A stretch of DNA of 9,682 nt, from assembly GCA_035697545.1 (NCBI GenBank), contig DASSCT010000060.1, positions 1-9,682 on the forward strand. Reading direction: 5' to 3'. Shown here in pieces: positions 1 through 5,613 of this stretch (position 1 is the stretch's first letter; the number at the start of each line of letters is the position of its first letter). Both the position numbers and the translations under genes were made by a program. A model generated the notes under the pieces. It ran no database searches. It was given only the letters and a program-made list of their open reading frames with translations, and had not been told where the DNA came from. This DNA comes from JACDAN01 sp035697545 (GTDB taxonomy: Bacteria > Actinomycetota > Thermoleophilia > Gaiellales > Gaiellaceae).

Positions 1-1536
1 CCGCAAGACTTCGACGAGGTGGTCGGGCAGGAGGCGGTCGTCCAGACCCTCCGGAACGCGATCGAGACCGATCAGGTTCGACAGGCCTACCTCTTCGCCG
101 GCCCGCGCGGAACGGGGAAGACCTCGCTCGCTCGGATCCTCGCCAAGGCGCTCAACTGCGCTCAGGGCCCGACCGCGACGCCGGACAAGACGTGCCACTC
201 GTGCGTTGCGATCGCGAACGGCACCTCGCTCGACGTCATCGAGATGGACGCCGCGTCCCAGCGCGGAATCGACGACATCCGCGAGATCCGCGAACGGGTC
301 GTCCTCCAGCCGGTCGAGGGCCGGTACAAGGTCTACATCCTCGACGAGGCGCACCAGCTCACGGATGCCGCTTTCAACGCGCTCCTGAAGCTGATCGAGG
401 AGCCCCCGCCCCACCTCGTCTTCGTCTTCTGCACGACCGACCTCTCGAAGATGCTCCCGACGGTCCGGTCGCGGTGCCAGACCTTCGTCTTCTCCCGCCC
501 GCGGCTGCCAGACCTGATCGGCAAGCTGCGCCTGATCGCCGACGGCGAGGGCATCGACGTGCCAGACGCGGCGCTCGCGCTGATCGCCCGCGGCGCGCGT
601 GGCGCCTACCGCGACGCCGAGTCGACGCTCGACCAGCTGGCAGCGGCGACGGAAGGGACGATCACCGTCCAATCGGTGTTGCAGCTGCTCGGCGCCGTCG
701 AGGAGGAGGCGCTCTTCCGCCTCTGCGATCTTGTCGTCGACCGCGACACGGCCGGCGCGCTCCAGTTCGTGGAGGAGCTCGCCGAGCAGGGACAGGATCT
801 CGGGCGGCTCGTCACCGATCTCCTCGAGCACCTACGCCACCTCCTGCTCGTCCAGCACGTCGGCGAGGTGCCCGACTCGCTCCCGGTGACCGAGGAGACG
901 CGCGAGCGCCTCCGCGCCCAGGCGAACCAGCTTCCGGAGGCGACGGTCATCCGGCTCTGCGACCTTCTGGCCGTCGCCTTCGACGACATGCGCCAGGGCG
1001 GCGATCCGCGACTCCCGCTCGAGCTCGCGCTCATAAAGGTGACGAGGCCGGGAGCCGACCTCGAGCGCGAGTCGCTCGCCTTCCGGATCGAGCAGCTCGA
1101 GCGCCGGGGCCCTCCGGACGACGCCCGGCCGGAAGTGGCCGACGAGCCCTCGCAGCCGCCCGCCGCCGCTCCGACAGTCGAGCTCGAGCAGCTCCAGGAC
1201 GTCTGGCAGCGCGCGGTGATCCCGGCCGTCGAGCAACGCTCGATCCCGACCGCCTCCGTCCTCAGGGAGGCGCATCCATCGGGCTTGGCCGGCGACACCC
1301 TGACGCTCGAGTTCCCGGCCACCGCGGGGTTCCACCGCAACCTCGCGGAGGAACCGAAGAACGCCGACCTTCTGGCCGACGCGCTCTATGAGGTGACGGG
1401 CCGCCGCTTCGCGATCGCGTTCGAGGTAGGCGAGAACGGGGAGACCGAACCAGTGGAGCAGCGGCGGCTGAGCGAGGAAGAACTGGTGGAAGAGCTCAAG
1501 CAGACCTTCGACGCCCGGGAGGTGACCCCGGAATGA
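1..1536 (+). CDS. dnaX: DNA polymerase III subunit gamma/tau (5' partial)
   Basis: This is the clamp-loader ATPase of the replicative polymerase, which opens and loads the beta clamp and holds the replisome together. The frame is open from base 1 (reading PQDFDEVVGQ), so the true start lies upstream and only a short N-terminal part is missing. Numbering from the GTG at 19: Walker A GPRGTGKT is at residues 28-35, zinc-module cysteines at 47, 59 and 62, Walker B/DEAH (YILDEAH) at about 106-112, sensor 1 (FCTTD) at about 137-141, and the SRC arginine-finger motif at 151-153. Family members usually carry four cysteines in the zinc module; the position just after TP is Asp (residue 56) here, leaving three. 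The AAA+ and collar domains run to about residue 350, followed by a charged, Pro/Ala-rich linker and a C-terminal tau-like domain. The stop overlaps the ybaB start by ATGA. I saw no obvious slippery A-run for a frameshifted gamma product. Confidence 0.97.
   Translation, partial: PQDFDEVVGQEAVVQTLRNAIETDQVRQAYLFAGPRGTGKTSLARILAKALNCAQGPTATPDKTCHSCVAIANGTSLDVIEMDAASQRGIDDIREIRERVVLQPVEGRYKVYILDEAHQLTDAAFNALLKLIEEPPPHLVFVFCTTDLSKMLPTVRSRCQTFVFSRPRLPDLIGKLRLIADGEGIDVPDAALALIARGARGAYRDAESTLDQLAAATEGTITVQSVLQLLGAVEEEALFRLCDLVVDRDTAGALQFVEELAEQGQDLGRLVTDLLEHLRHLLLVQHVGEVPDSLPVTEETRERLRAQANQLPEATVIRLCDLLAVAFDDMRQGGDPRLPLELALIKVTRPGADLERESLAFRIEQLERRGPPDDARPEVADEPSQPPAAAPTVELEQLQDVWQRAVIPAVEQRSIPTASVLREAHPSGLAGDTLTLEFPATAGFHRNLAEEPKNADLLADALYEVTGRRFAIAFEVGENGETEPVEQRRLSEEELVEELKQTFDAREVTPE
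1517..1525 (+). promoter_or_regulatory. Shine-Dalgarno for ybaB
   Basis: GGGAGGTGA lies inside the last codons of dnaX, 7 bases before the ATG at 1533. It supports that start over the in-frame ATG at 1551 and indicates coupled translation with dnaX. Confidence 0.75.
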
Positions 1537-1856
1537 GCGGTTCCGGCGGCATGGACATCAACAAGATGATGAAGCAGGTTCAGCAGATGCAGGCGGACAT
1601 GGCCCGCGTGCAGGAGGAGCTCGCGAACGAGACGGTCGAGGCTTCCGCCGGAGGCGGCGTTGTGACAGTCACCGCGACCGGCTCGGGCGAGATCAAGGCG
1701 ATCAAGATCGCCCCTGAGGCGATCGATCCCGACGATCCGGAGCTCCTCGCCGACATGATCCTCGGCGCCGTCAACGAAGCCCTGCGCTCGGCGAACGACC
1801 TCGCCCAGTCGCGGCTCGGCGGGATGGCCGGTGGACTAGGGCTGCCGGGTCTCTAG
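1533..1856 (+). CDS. ybaB: YbaB/EbfC family nucleoid-associated protein
   Basis: A 107-residue protein of the YbaB/EbfC family, small dimeric DNA-binding proteins that bind the nucleoid and are usually encoded between dnaX and recR. The sequence shows the family pattern: an N-terminal helix (MDINKMMKQVQQMQADM, about residues 7-23), the central strand region with VTVTATGSGEIKAIKI (about 44-59), the PDDPELLADMI segment and a C-terminal helix with a Gly/Leu-rich tail. Length is normal for the family. It overlaps dnaX by four bases (ATGA) and has a strong ribosome-binding site, so it is co-transcribed with dnaX. Unlike the usual arrangement, recR does not follow; the next gene is convergent, and the two stop codons share one CTAG. 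Confidence 0.95.
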   Translation: MSGSGGMDINKMMKQVQQMQADMARVQEELANETVEASAGGGVVTVTATGSGEIKAIKIAPEAIDPDDPELLADMILGAVNEALRSANDLAQSRLGGMAGGLGLPGL

Positions 1857-2071
1857 CACCTCGGCTGGCCCAGCGCTTCCTCGAGGCAGACACACCGGGT
1901 GTAGCGCACCATCCCTGCGTCGCCAGGAGAGGTATAGCGATCCCTGTCGAGCGTGACGATCCAACCGCCGCCGTCGCACCTGCACTCCTGGCCCGCGGAG
2001 CTGCGGACACGATCGAGCGACGGCAACAGCGCCTGGATGTCTTCGGCTTGGAACGTCTGCAGACTAGTCAT
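1853..2071 (-). CDS. small CxC...CxC protein, possible zinc-binding domain
   Basis: I do not recognise this 72-residue protein. It starts at the ATG at 2071; a longer form from 2113 is possible, but neither start has a convincing ribosome-binding site (GGAAAGG lies about 11 bases upstream of 2071). It has an N-terminal helix-like part (TSLQTFQAEDIQALLPSLDR) and then a compact part with cysteine pairs at residues 30/32 and 60/62 (ECRCDGGGWI ... RYTRCVC). That spacing is what one expects of a small metal-binding module and loosely recalls the CxxC...GW...CxC zinc modules of DnaJ-like or DnaC-like proteins. Codon third positions are GC-rich like the real genes around it, which favours coding. 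It lies downstream of, and on the same strand as, the synthetase-like gene (111-base gap), and its stop overlaps that of convergent ybaB. Confidence 0.5.
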   Translation of the reverse strand: MTSLQTFQAEDIQALLPSLDRVRSSAGQECRCDGGGWIVTLDRDRYTSPGDAGMVRYTRCVCLEEALGQPRC

Positions 2072-2182
2072 GAGGCAAACGACCTTTCCGACTCCCGAGC
2101 CTAAGACGAGCATCGACGCGGAGCCAGGCTAGAACCACGAGACTCCGCAAAGGACGAGGAACTGGACGAACGGAGGGCCTAG

Positions 2183-3352
2183 CTATGCGCTTGCGGCTGC
2201 CTGCTCGAGCTCTCCCGCGATCGCGGGCTTGGCGTTCAGCGCAATCTGCTGGAGGAGCATGAACGTGCGCGCATCAGGGTGCGGCGCTTCCCACTCGCGC
2301 CGAAGCGCCTCGATGTCGACGAGCTCGTCATCGATCCCCTCGCCGGCCCAGCGGGCTGCGAGCTCCCGGCTGTGCTCGTTCCAGAAAACGAGGTCGAAGT
2401 GCGACCTCGTGCAGCGCTGGATCAGCTCCGGCGGGAGCGCGTCGTCGAACAGTTCATGCATCGCCACGGAGCGGCCGTGGTTGCGAGCATCCGGCGGCAC
2501 GGCCGCCAACGCAGATGCAAAGGCCGCGTCGGCGAAGGGGTGTCGCACATCGACGAGGAGATCCGATGCGATTCGCCGGAGGCCCTCGATGCCGAGCCGG
2601 ACATAGCGCATGCGCCGCCACCACGCAAAGCGATCGGCGAAACGCAACGGCTCCGACGCCGTGTCGGCGACCCAGCGCGCCCAGACCTCGCCCTGGGCTT
2701 CCGGCCGCAGCCACGGAAGGAGGACAGGCTCTCGAGTCGAGTGCGCCGATCTCCGGACAGCGAACGGTGAGGCAGTCAATCCCATCGCCATCACCTCTCT
2801 GGGACGGACGTGCGCCCGGCGGGAGAGAACCGCCGCGGCCCTGGCCCAGCGGGGTCTGCCGAGTGCTTCGTCTCCGCCGATCCCGGTCAGCAGTGAGCCG
2901 CCAAACGCCTCCTGGAGCAGCGGGGCGTAGAAGTGTGCGTTGAAGGGCCAAAGCAAGCCATGACGGCGCAGGACTCGGCCGGCGACTGGCCCGACTGAAT
3001 CGAGCTCGCTCGTCGAGTCGGTGCGGATCCACTCCGTCAGACCGAGGTGAACGACAACGCGTTCCTGCCACTCGACGTCGTCGCTCTGGCCGGCCAACGG
3101 AAAGCGATTGGTGGCGGGAATCGGAAGCTCGAGACCCTCGCGCCGCGCCAGTCGGACGGCGACGGCGAGAACCGTCGAGGAGTCGCGTCCTCCCGAGAAG
3201 CTCACGAGGCACGGCGGCCGCTTGAGTGCCGGCAGGATGGCCCGTTCGAGCGCCTCCAGCGGCGTTCCGGCCTCCTTCGGTGTCGGCAGCCGTTCCGCGG
3301 GCCCGAGCCCAAAGACGAGACCAGAGGCAATCTCGAGGGGAGTGGCGCTCAA
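2183..3352 (-). CDS. asparagine synthetase-like protein lacking the glutaminase domain
   Basis: A protein of about 389 residues with the synthetase (ATP-pyrophosphatase) domain of the asparagine synthetase/beta-lactam synthetase/lasso cyclase superfamily. The enzyme class activates a carboxylate as an acyl-adenylate and forms an amide. With the TTG at 3352 as start, the PP-loop SFSGGRDSS is at about 51-59 and the second nucleotide/metal motif LLTGIGGDEAL at about 154-164. Canonical AsnB is over 500 residues with an N-terminal Cys-glutaminase domain; here only about 50 residues precede the PP-loop, so ammonia from glutamine is not generated in cis. I chose TTG because homology-like sequence (TPLEIASGLVFGLGP) starts right after it, while the ATG at 3436 would add 28 Arg/Ala-rich residues that look like a shadow frame. 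TTG overlaps the stop of a possible upstream small ORF (TTGA). The substrate is unknown; true asparagine synthesis seems unlikely. Confidence 0.82.
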   Translation of the reverse strand: MSATPLEIASGLVFGLGPAERLPTPKEAGTPLEALERAILPALKRPPCLVSFSGGRDSSTVLAVAVRLARREGLELPIPATNRFPLAGQSDDVEWQERVVVHLGLTEWIRTDSTSELDSVGPVAGRVLRRHGLLWPFNAHFYAPLLQEAFGGSLLTGIGGDEALGRPRWARAAAVLSRRAHVRPREVMAMGLTASPFAVRRSAHSTREPVLLPWLRPEAQGEVWARWVADTASEPLRFADRFAWWRRMRYVRLGIEGLRRIASDLLVDVRHPFADAAFASALAAVPPDARNHGRSVAMHELFDDALPPELIQRCTRSHFDLVFWNEHSRELAARWAGEGIDDELVDIEALRREWEAPHPDARTFMLLQQIALNAKPAIAGELEQAAASA

Positions 3353-3561
3353 TCGGGCTGCATCTCGGTCAAGTGCGCCTGTGCGAGCCGCTCGGCCAGC
3401 GCCTCGCGCATCGTTCCCTCGGCGAGCTCGAGCCATTCGAAGGCACGCGCTCCTTCCGTGCTCTCGGACGGCGGCGGCGCTGCGGCGCGTGAGCGGCCGG
3501 GCCGCGCCTTCCCTGCTGCGCTTGCACCCGATCCCGCCGAGGCGCCCCGGCTCATGACCAT
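3349..3561 (-). CDS. possible small ORF coupled to the synthetase-like gene
   Basis: A 70-residue ORF from the ATG at 3561, preceded by GGAG with 8-base spacing (3570-3573 on the plus strand). The first half is low-complexity Ala/Gly/Arg/Pro/Ser, probably disordered. The second half (about residues 38-70: GARAFEWLELAEGTMREALAERL and onward) reads as a plausible acidic, amphipathic helix. The stop TGA overlaps the TTG start of the synthetase-like gene by four bases, as expected for translational coupling. I recognise no family, and it does not look like a lasso or other known RiPP precursor. It could be a partner subunit, or simply chance in GC-rich leader DNA. The frame also extends upstream to a GTG at 3678, but that part looks less protein-like. 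Confidence 0.35.
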   Translation of the reverse strand: MVMSRGASAGSGASAAGKARPGRSRAAAPPPSESTEGARAFEWLELAEGTMREALAERLAQAHLTEMQPD

Positions 3562-3697
3562 CCGCCGCACTCCGACGAGCGTACGACGGCCGTAGACATG
3601 CGAACAGGCCAGAGTCACAAGACCCGTCTCGCGACGTGGGACTAGCCGGACGGAGGGGGGTCCCGCGCGGAGCACCACGGCGACGTTCCGGAGGGGG

Positions 3698-3729
3698 CCG
3701 GGCGAGCGCCGAATCCGGCGCTCCGCCCG
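3698..3729. repeat. strong GC hairpin
   Basis: GAGCGCCG (3704-3711), loop AATC, CGGCGCTC (3716-3723) is a perfect 8-bp stem. With one bulged C at 3724 it extends five more pairs using CGGGC/GCCCG. There is no T-tract on either side, so it is not a standard intrinsic terminator. It may be part of a structured 5' leader or a small RNA. Confidence 0.6.
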
Positions 3730-3734
3730 CCCGC

Positions 3735-3749
3735 GCCGCGAGCCGCGGC
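3735..3749. repeat. second small GC hairpin
   Basis: GCCGCG, loop AGC, CGCGGC makes a perfect 6-bp stem six bases after the previous hairpin. In such GC-rich DNA a stem of this size can arise by chance, but the tandem arrangement is notable. Confidence 0.4.
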
Positions 3750-3847
3750 CTGCCCGCGTCGTGGTGATGACGTTACCGCGTGGGCAGCCTCAAGCCCATG
3801 CGACGAAAGTTGAGTCGGCGGCCAGACTTCACGCGTTCGAGTCCTCG

Positions 3848-3856
3848 CCGTCCACA
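3848..3856 (+). promoter_or_regulatory. weak DnaA-box-like site
   Basis: CCGTCCACA differs at two positions from TTGTCCACA, the form I know from actinobacterial origins. It is reported only because two better matches follow in the same orientation. Confidence 0.25.
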
Positions 3857-3892
3857 GCTGAGCTGGAGCCGGGTGGGCGGATATGAACAGGG

Positions 3893-3901
3893 TTTTCCAC
3901 A
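3893..3901 (+). promoter_or_regulatory. DnaA-box-like site
   Basis: TTTTCCACA matches the relaxed DnaA-box consensus TTWTNCACA exactly. It sits in the G+C-poorer part of the intergenic stretch, within GTTTTCCACAGAACC, whose flanks resemble those of the site at 4025. Confidence 0.45.
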
Positions 3902-3934
3902 GAACCGGGGCGAAACGGCGCTCGAAACACGCCG

Positions 3935-3964
3935 CTGACCCCTACTTCCGTCAAAAACTATACG
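3935..3964 (+). promoter_or_regulatory. candidate sigma-70-type promoter of the regulator gene
   Basis: CTGACC (3935-3940), 18 bases, then TATACG (3959-3964) fits a housekeeping promoter loosely and would give a 5' leader of nearly 90 bases before the ATG at 4059. It is the only reasonable -10-like sequence in the less GC-rich segment. This is inference from sequence only. Confidence 0.3.
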
Positions 3965-4025
3965 AATCGCCAGGCGAAAACCCTTCTAAACCTCCCGAAA
4001 ATGCGCTATCAATCCCGACGGAAGT
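3944..4025. repeat. 9-bp inverted repeat bracketing the G+C-poor segment
   Basis: ACTTCCGTC at 3944-3952 and its exact reverse complement GACGGAAGT at 4017-4025 are separated by 64 bases. The arms flank the locally A+T-richer segment (AAAAACTATACGAAT and CGAAAAC stretches) and overlap the putative promoter and the DnaA-like site. They could be two halves of an operator that loops, or paired sites of one regulator. Confidence 0.5.
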
Positions 4026-4033
4026 TATCCCCA
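4025..4033 (+). promoter_or_regulatory. DnaA-box-like site, one mismatch
   Basis: TTATCCCCA differs from TTATCCACA at one position and is followed by CAACC. Its first base is the last base of the 9-bp inverted-repeat arm at 4017-4025. It lies 34 bases before the regulator's start codon, so binding here could also affect that gene's transcription or leader. Confidence 0.35.
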
Positions 4034-4040
4034 CAACCCT

Positions 4041-4058
4041 CGAAAGGCGGCCCTTTCG
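4041..4058 (+). promoter_or_regulatory. hairpin covering the regulator's ribosome-binding site
   Basis: CGAAAGG (4041-4047), loop CGGC, CCTTTCG (4052-4058) is a perfect 7-bp stem that ends at the base before the ATG at 4059. The only Shine-Dalgarno-like sequence of the gene, GAAAGG, is in the 5' arm, so folding would hide it. This suggests translational control or a cis-acting brake. Confidence 0.55.
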
Positions 4059-4751
4059 ATGAGCGGCACTACTCAACAGTCTGGAGTCATCTGTGACTCC
4101 CACCCGATGTGGCTCGACGCCGTCGAGCAGGTCCTACGGCGAACCGGAATCCACGTCATCGGCAAGACCACTTCGACCTCGGAGGCACTCTCCCTCGTCG
4201 AGGAGCATCGTCCTGACCTCCTCATGACCGAGCTGGACGGAAACGGGGGCGATCTCAACGGTCTCGTCCTGATCGAGCGCGCGCGGGCAACAGTTCCGTC
4301 CATACGCGCAATCGTTCTGTCGATGCATGAGGAGACGCAGGTGATCGAGGCGGCGCTTGGCGCCGGCGCTTCAGCCTATGTCGTCAAGACCGCGCATCCG
4401 GACGATCTCGCTTCGGTCGTCCGGCAGGCGTTCTCGCACTCCGTCTACCTGGCCGGACGGTCCGCCATCAGGCCGGTGGTGGCTCAGGAGCAGGCTGCCG
4501 TCGAACGCTCGCCTGGCCTGACTCGACGTGAGCTCGAGATCCTGCGACTGGTCGCGGAGGGGCACTCCAACGCGCAGCTCGCTCGGATGCTGTGGGTGAC
4601 GGAACAGACGGTGAAGTTCCACCTGTCGAACATCTACCGGAAGCTCGACGTGGCCAACCGGACGGAGGCAAGCCGCTGGGCTCAGCTCCACGGCCTGCTC
4701 GACGTGCGGCCCGGGCCGGAGCTCACTCCCGCGTTCAGCGCGGCCTCCTAG
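4059..4751 (+). CDS. LuxR/NarL-type response regulator with atypical receiver domain
   Basis: A 230-residue DNA-binding transcription regulator. An N-terminal receiver-like domain (about 9-125) is followed by a linker and a C-terminal LuxR-type helix-turn-helix (about 153-214: LTRRELEILRLVAEGHSNAQLA ... TEQTVKFHLSNIYRKL). In the receiver, the usual acidic pair reads Asp-Ser (CDSHP, 13-14), the phospho-acceptor position after RPDLLMT is Glu58 rather than Asp, the Ser of VLS (88) and the Lys of YVVK (110) are kept. Glu at this position prevents normal phosphorylation and can mimic the active state, so this may be a constitutively active or ligand-controlled pseudo-receiver. No histidine kinase is nearby. 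Start at ATG 4059: the receiver domain begins directly after it, though the ribosome-binding site is locked in a hairpin. Its stop overlaps the convergent zinc-ribbon gene in a shared CTAG. Confidence 0.93.
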   Translation: MSGTTQQSGVICDSHPMWLDAVEQVLRRTGIHVIGKTTSTSEALSLVEEHRPDLLMTELDGNGGDLNGLVLIERARATVPSIRAIVLSMHEETQVIEAALGAGASAYVVKTAHPDDLASVVRQAFSHSVYLAGRSAIRPVVAQEQAAVERSPGLTRRELEILRLVAEGHSNAQLARMLWVTEQTVKFHLSNIYRKLDVANRTEASRWAQLHGLLDVRPGPELTPAFSAAS

Positions 4752-4933
4752 TCGGTCAGCACGACAAAGGCCGTTCCGCAGACGGGACACTCGTATGTAG
4801 GCGGCTCGGGCTCGTTCCGAGCCGCCCGCGCGACCGACACCGGCTTGTGGCAGGCGGGACAGGGAAGGTAGAGCCGCCCGAACTGGACGTCGGCGCTCGA
4901 CGCCTCGACTTCGTGTTCTTCATGCTCGGCCAT
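4748..4933 (-). CDS. small zinc-ribbon protein
   Basis: A 61-residue protein with two CxxC knuckles, CPAC at 25-28 and CPVC at 49-52 (LPCPACHKP ... YECPVCGTAF), the standard layout of a four-cysteine zinc ribbon. The N-terminus is acidic and His-rich (MAEHEEHEVEASS). Such ribbons bind nucleic acid or act as protein adaptors; I cannot assign a specific role. Codon third positions are GC-rich as in the neighbours. It is divergent from recR with 89 bases between the starts and convergent with the LuxR regulator. No clear Shine-Dalgarno is visible; a 6-bp inverted repeat begins at the base before the ATG. Confidence 0.8.
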   Translation of the reverse strand: MAEHEEHEVEASSADVQFGRLYLPCPACHKPVSVARAARNEPEPPTYECPVCGTAFVVLTD

Positions 4934-4950
4934 CTGCGGTGGCGCCGCAG
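4934..4950. repeat. short inverted repeat next to the zinc-ribbon start
   Basis: CTGCGG (4934-4939) and CCGCAG (4945-4950) with a 5-base spacer form a short hairpin or operator-like dyad directly upstream of the zinc-ribbon ATG, in the divergent gap to recR. It could be chance in GC-rich DNA. Confidence 0.3.
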
Positions 4951-5022
4951 CTTTCAGCGTACCGCGGTCTCATGGATTTGTGTGACGCGAGCTGGTCCGA
5001 TGCAGACAGGCACAATGGCCGC

Positions 5023-5613
5023 GTGTTCAGCCCGTCGATCGAGAATCTCGTCGCGCAGCTGACGCGGCTGCCCGGGGTTGGCACCCGCACCGCTCACCGG
5101 CTCGCGTTCCATCTCCTCCGTGCGCCCAAGGACGAGGCTCTCGAGCTCGCGGGCGCACTCCGCGACGCGAAGGAGCGAGTCCGGTTCTGCAGCGAGTGCG
5201 GCAACTGGACGGAGGAGGAGACTTGCGAGATCTGCCGCGACGCCCGGCGTGACCGCTCCGTGATCTGCGTCGTTGAGCAGCCGGCCGACGTGCTCTCGCT
5301 GGAGCGAACGCACGAGTACCGGGGTCTCTACCACGTTCTCGGCGGCGCTCTGTCGCCGCTGGACGGGGTCGATCCGGAGGATCTGAGGATCGACGAGCTC
5401 CTGCGCCGGGTTGAGGGCGACAGCGTGGTCGAGGTGGTGCTCGCGACGAATCCGAACACGACCGGCGAGGCGACGGCGTCGTTCATCGCCGACCGGCTCC
5501 GGGGGCGGGTGCGCGTCACCCGCCTGGCGAGCGGTTTGCCGGTCGGCGGCGACCTCGAGTACGCGGACGAGGTGACGCTCGGACGCGCCCTTTCCGGCCG
5601 GCGCGAGCTCTGA
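5023..5613 (+). CDS. recR: recombination mediator protein RecR
   Basis: RecR works with RecO (and RecF) to load RecA onto SSB-coated single-stranded DNA in gap repair. I start it at GTG 5023 because family members begin almost exactly here (FSPSIENLVAQLTRLPGVG) and the 196-residue length is typical. In-frame ATGs at 4939 and 4972 would add a non-conserved leader. Visible parts: helix-hairpin-helix with LPGVGTRTAHRLAFHLL (16-32), four-cysteine zinc finger at 56, 59, 68 and 71, Toprim domain from about 79 (ICVVEQPADVLSLE) including ATNPNTTGEAT (about 141-151), and the C-terminal LASGLPVGGDLEYADEVTL signature (about 168-186). The ribosome-binding site before the GTG is poor, so a leaderless or weakly initiated start is possible. 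Its last base is the first base of the aspartokinase ATG, making a recR-aspartokinase-asd operon. Confidence 0.95.
   Translation: MFSPSIENLVAQLTRLPGVGTRTAHRLAFHLLRAPKDEALELAGALRDAKERVRFCSECGNWTEEETCEICRDARRDRSVICVVEQPADVLSLERTHEYRGLYHVLGGALSPLDGVDPEDLRIDELLRRVEGDSVVEVVLATNPNTTGEATASFIADRLRGRVRVTRLASGLPVGGDLEYADEVTLGRALSGRREL

Larger units (their letters stand above)
3562..4058. other. non-coding stretch between divergent genes
   Basis: About 500 bases without a convincing gene, lying between a minus-strand unit and the plus-strand regulator. The part nearest 3660-3760 is extremely GC-rich and forms tandem hairpins. From about 3840 to 4040 the G+C falls well below the rest of the window and the sequence holds DnaA-box-like sites, a 9-bp inverted repeat and a candidate promoter. 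I found no tRNA or rRNA-like element in it. Confidence 0.6.

Noticed and set aside
606..1340. A 244-codon minus-strand frame inside dnaX.
   Set aside because: Ser/Arg-rich composition and complete overlap with a well-supported gene mark it as a shadow.
2184..2261. A short plus-strand ORF preceded by a good GGAGG ribosome-binding site.
   Set aside because: It encodes only 25 Arg/Ala-rich residues and lies antisense to the end of the synthetase-like gene; no support beyond the chance Shine-Dalgarno match.
3349..3436. The ATG at 3436 as start of the synthetase-like gene.
   Set aside because: The 28 extra residues are Arg/Ala-rich and look like the shadow of the overlapping small ORF; recognisable sequence starts after the TTG at 3352.
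1853..3561. A lasso-peptide (RiPP) gene cluster around the synthetase-like gene.
   Set aside because: No PqqD-like recognition element, no transglutaminase-type leader peptidase and no precursor with a lasso-like core are visible; the synthetase also lacks the long N-terminal region of known cyclases.
4972..5022. Earlier in-frame ATG starts for recR (4939 and 4972).
   Set aside because: The added residues do not look like RecR, and the family N-terminus begins at the GTG at 5023.
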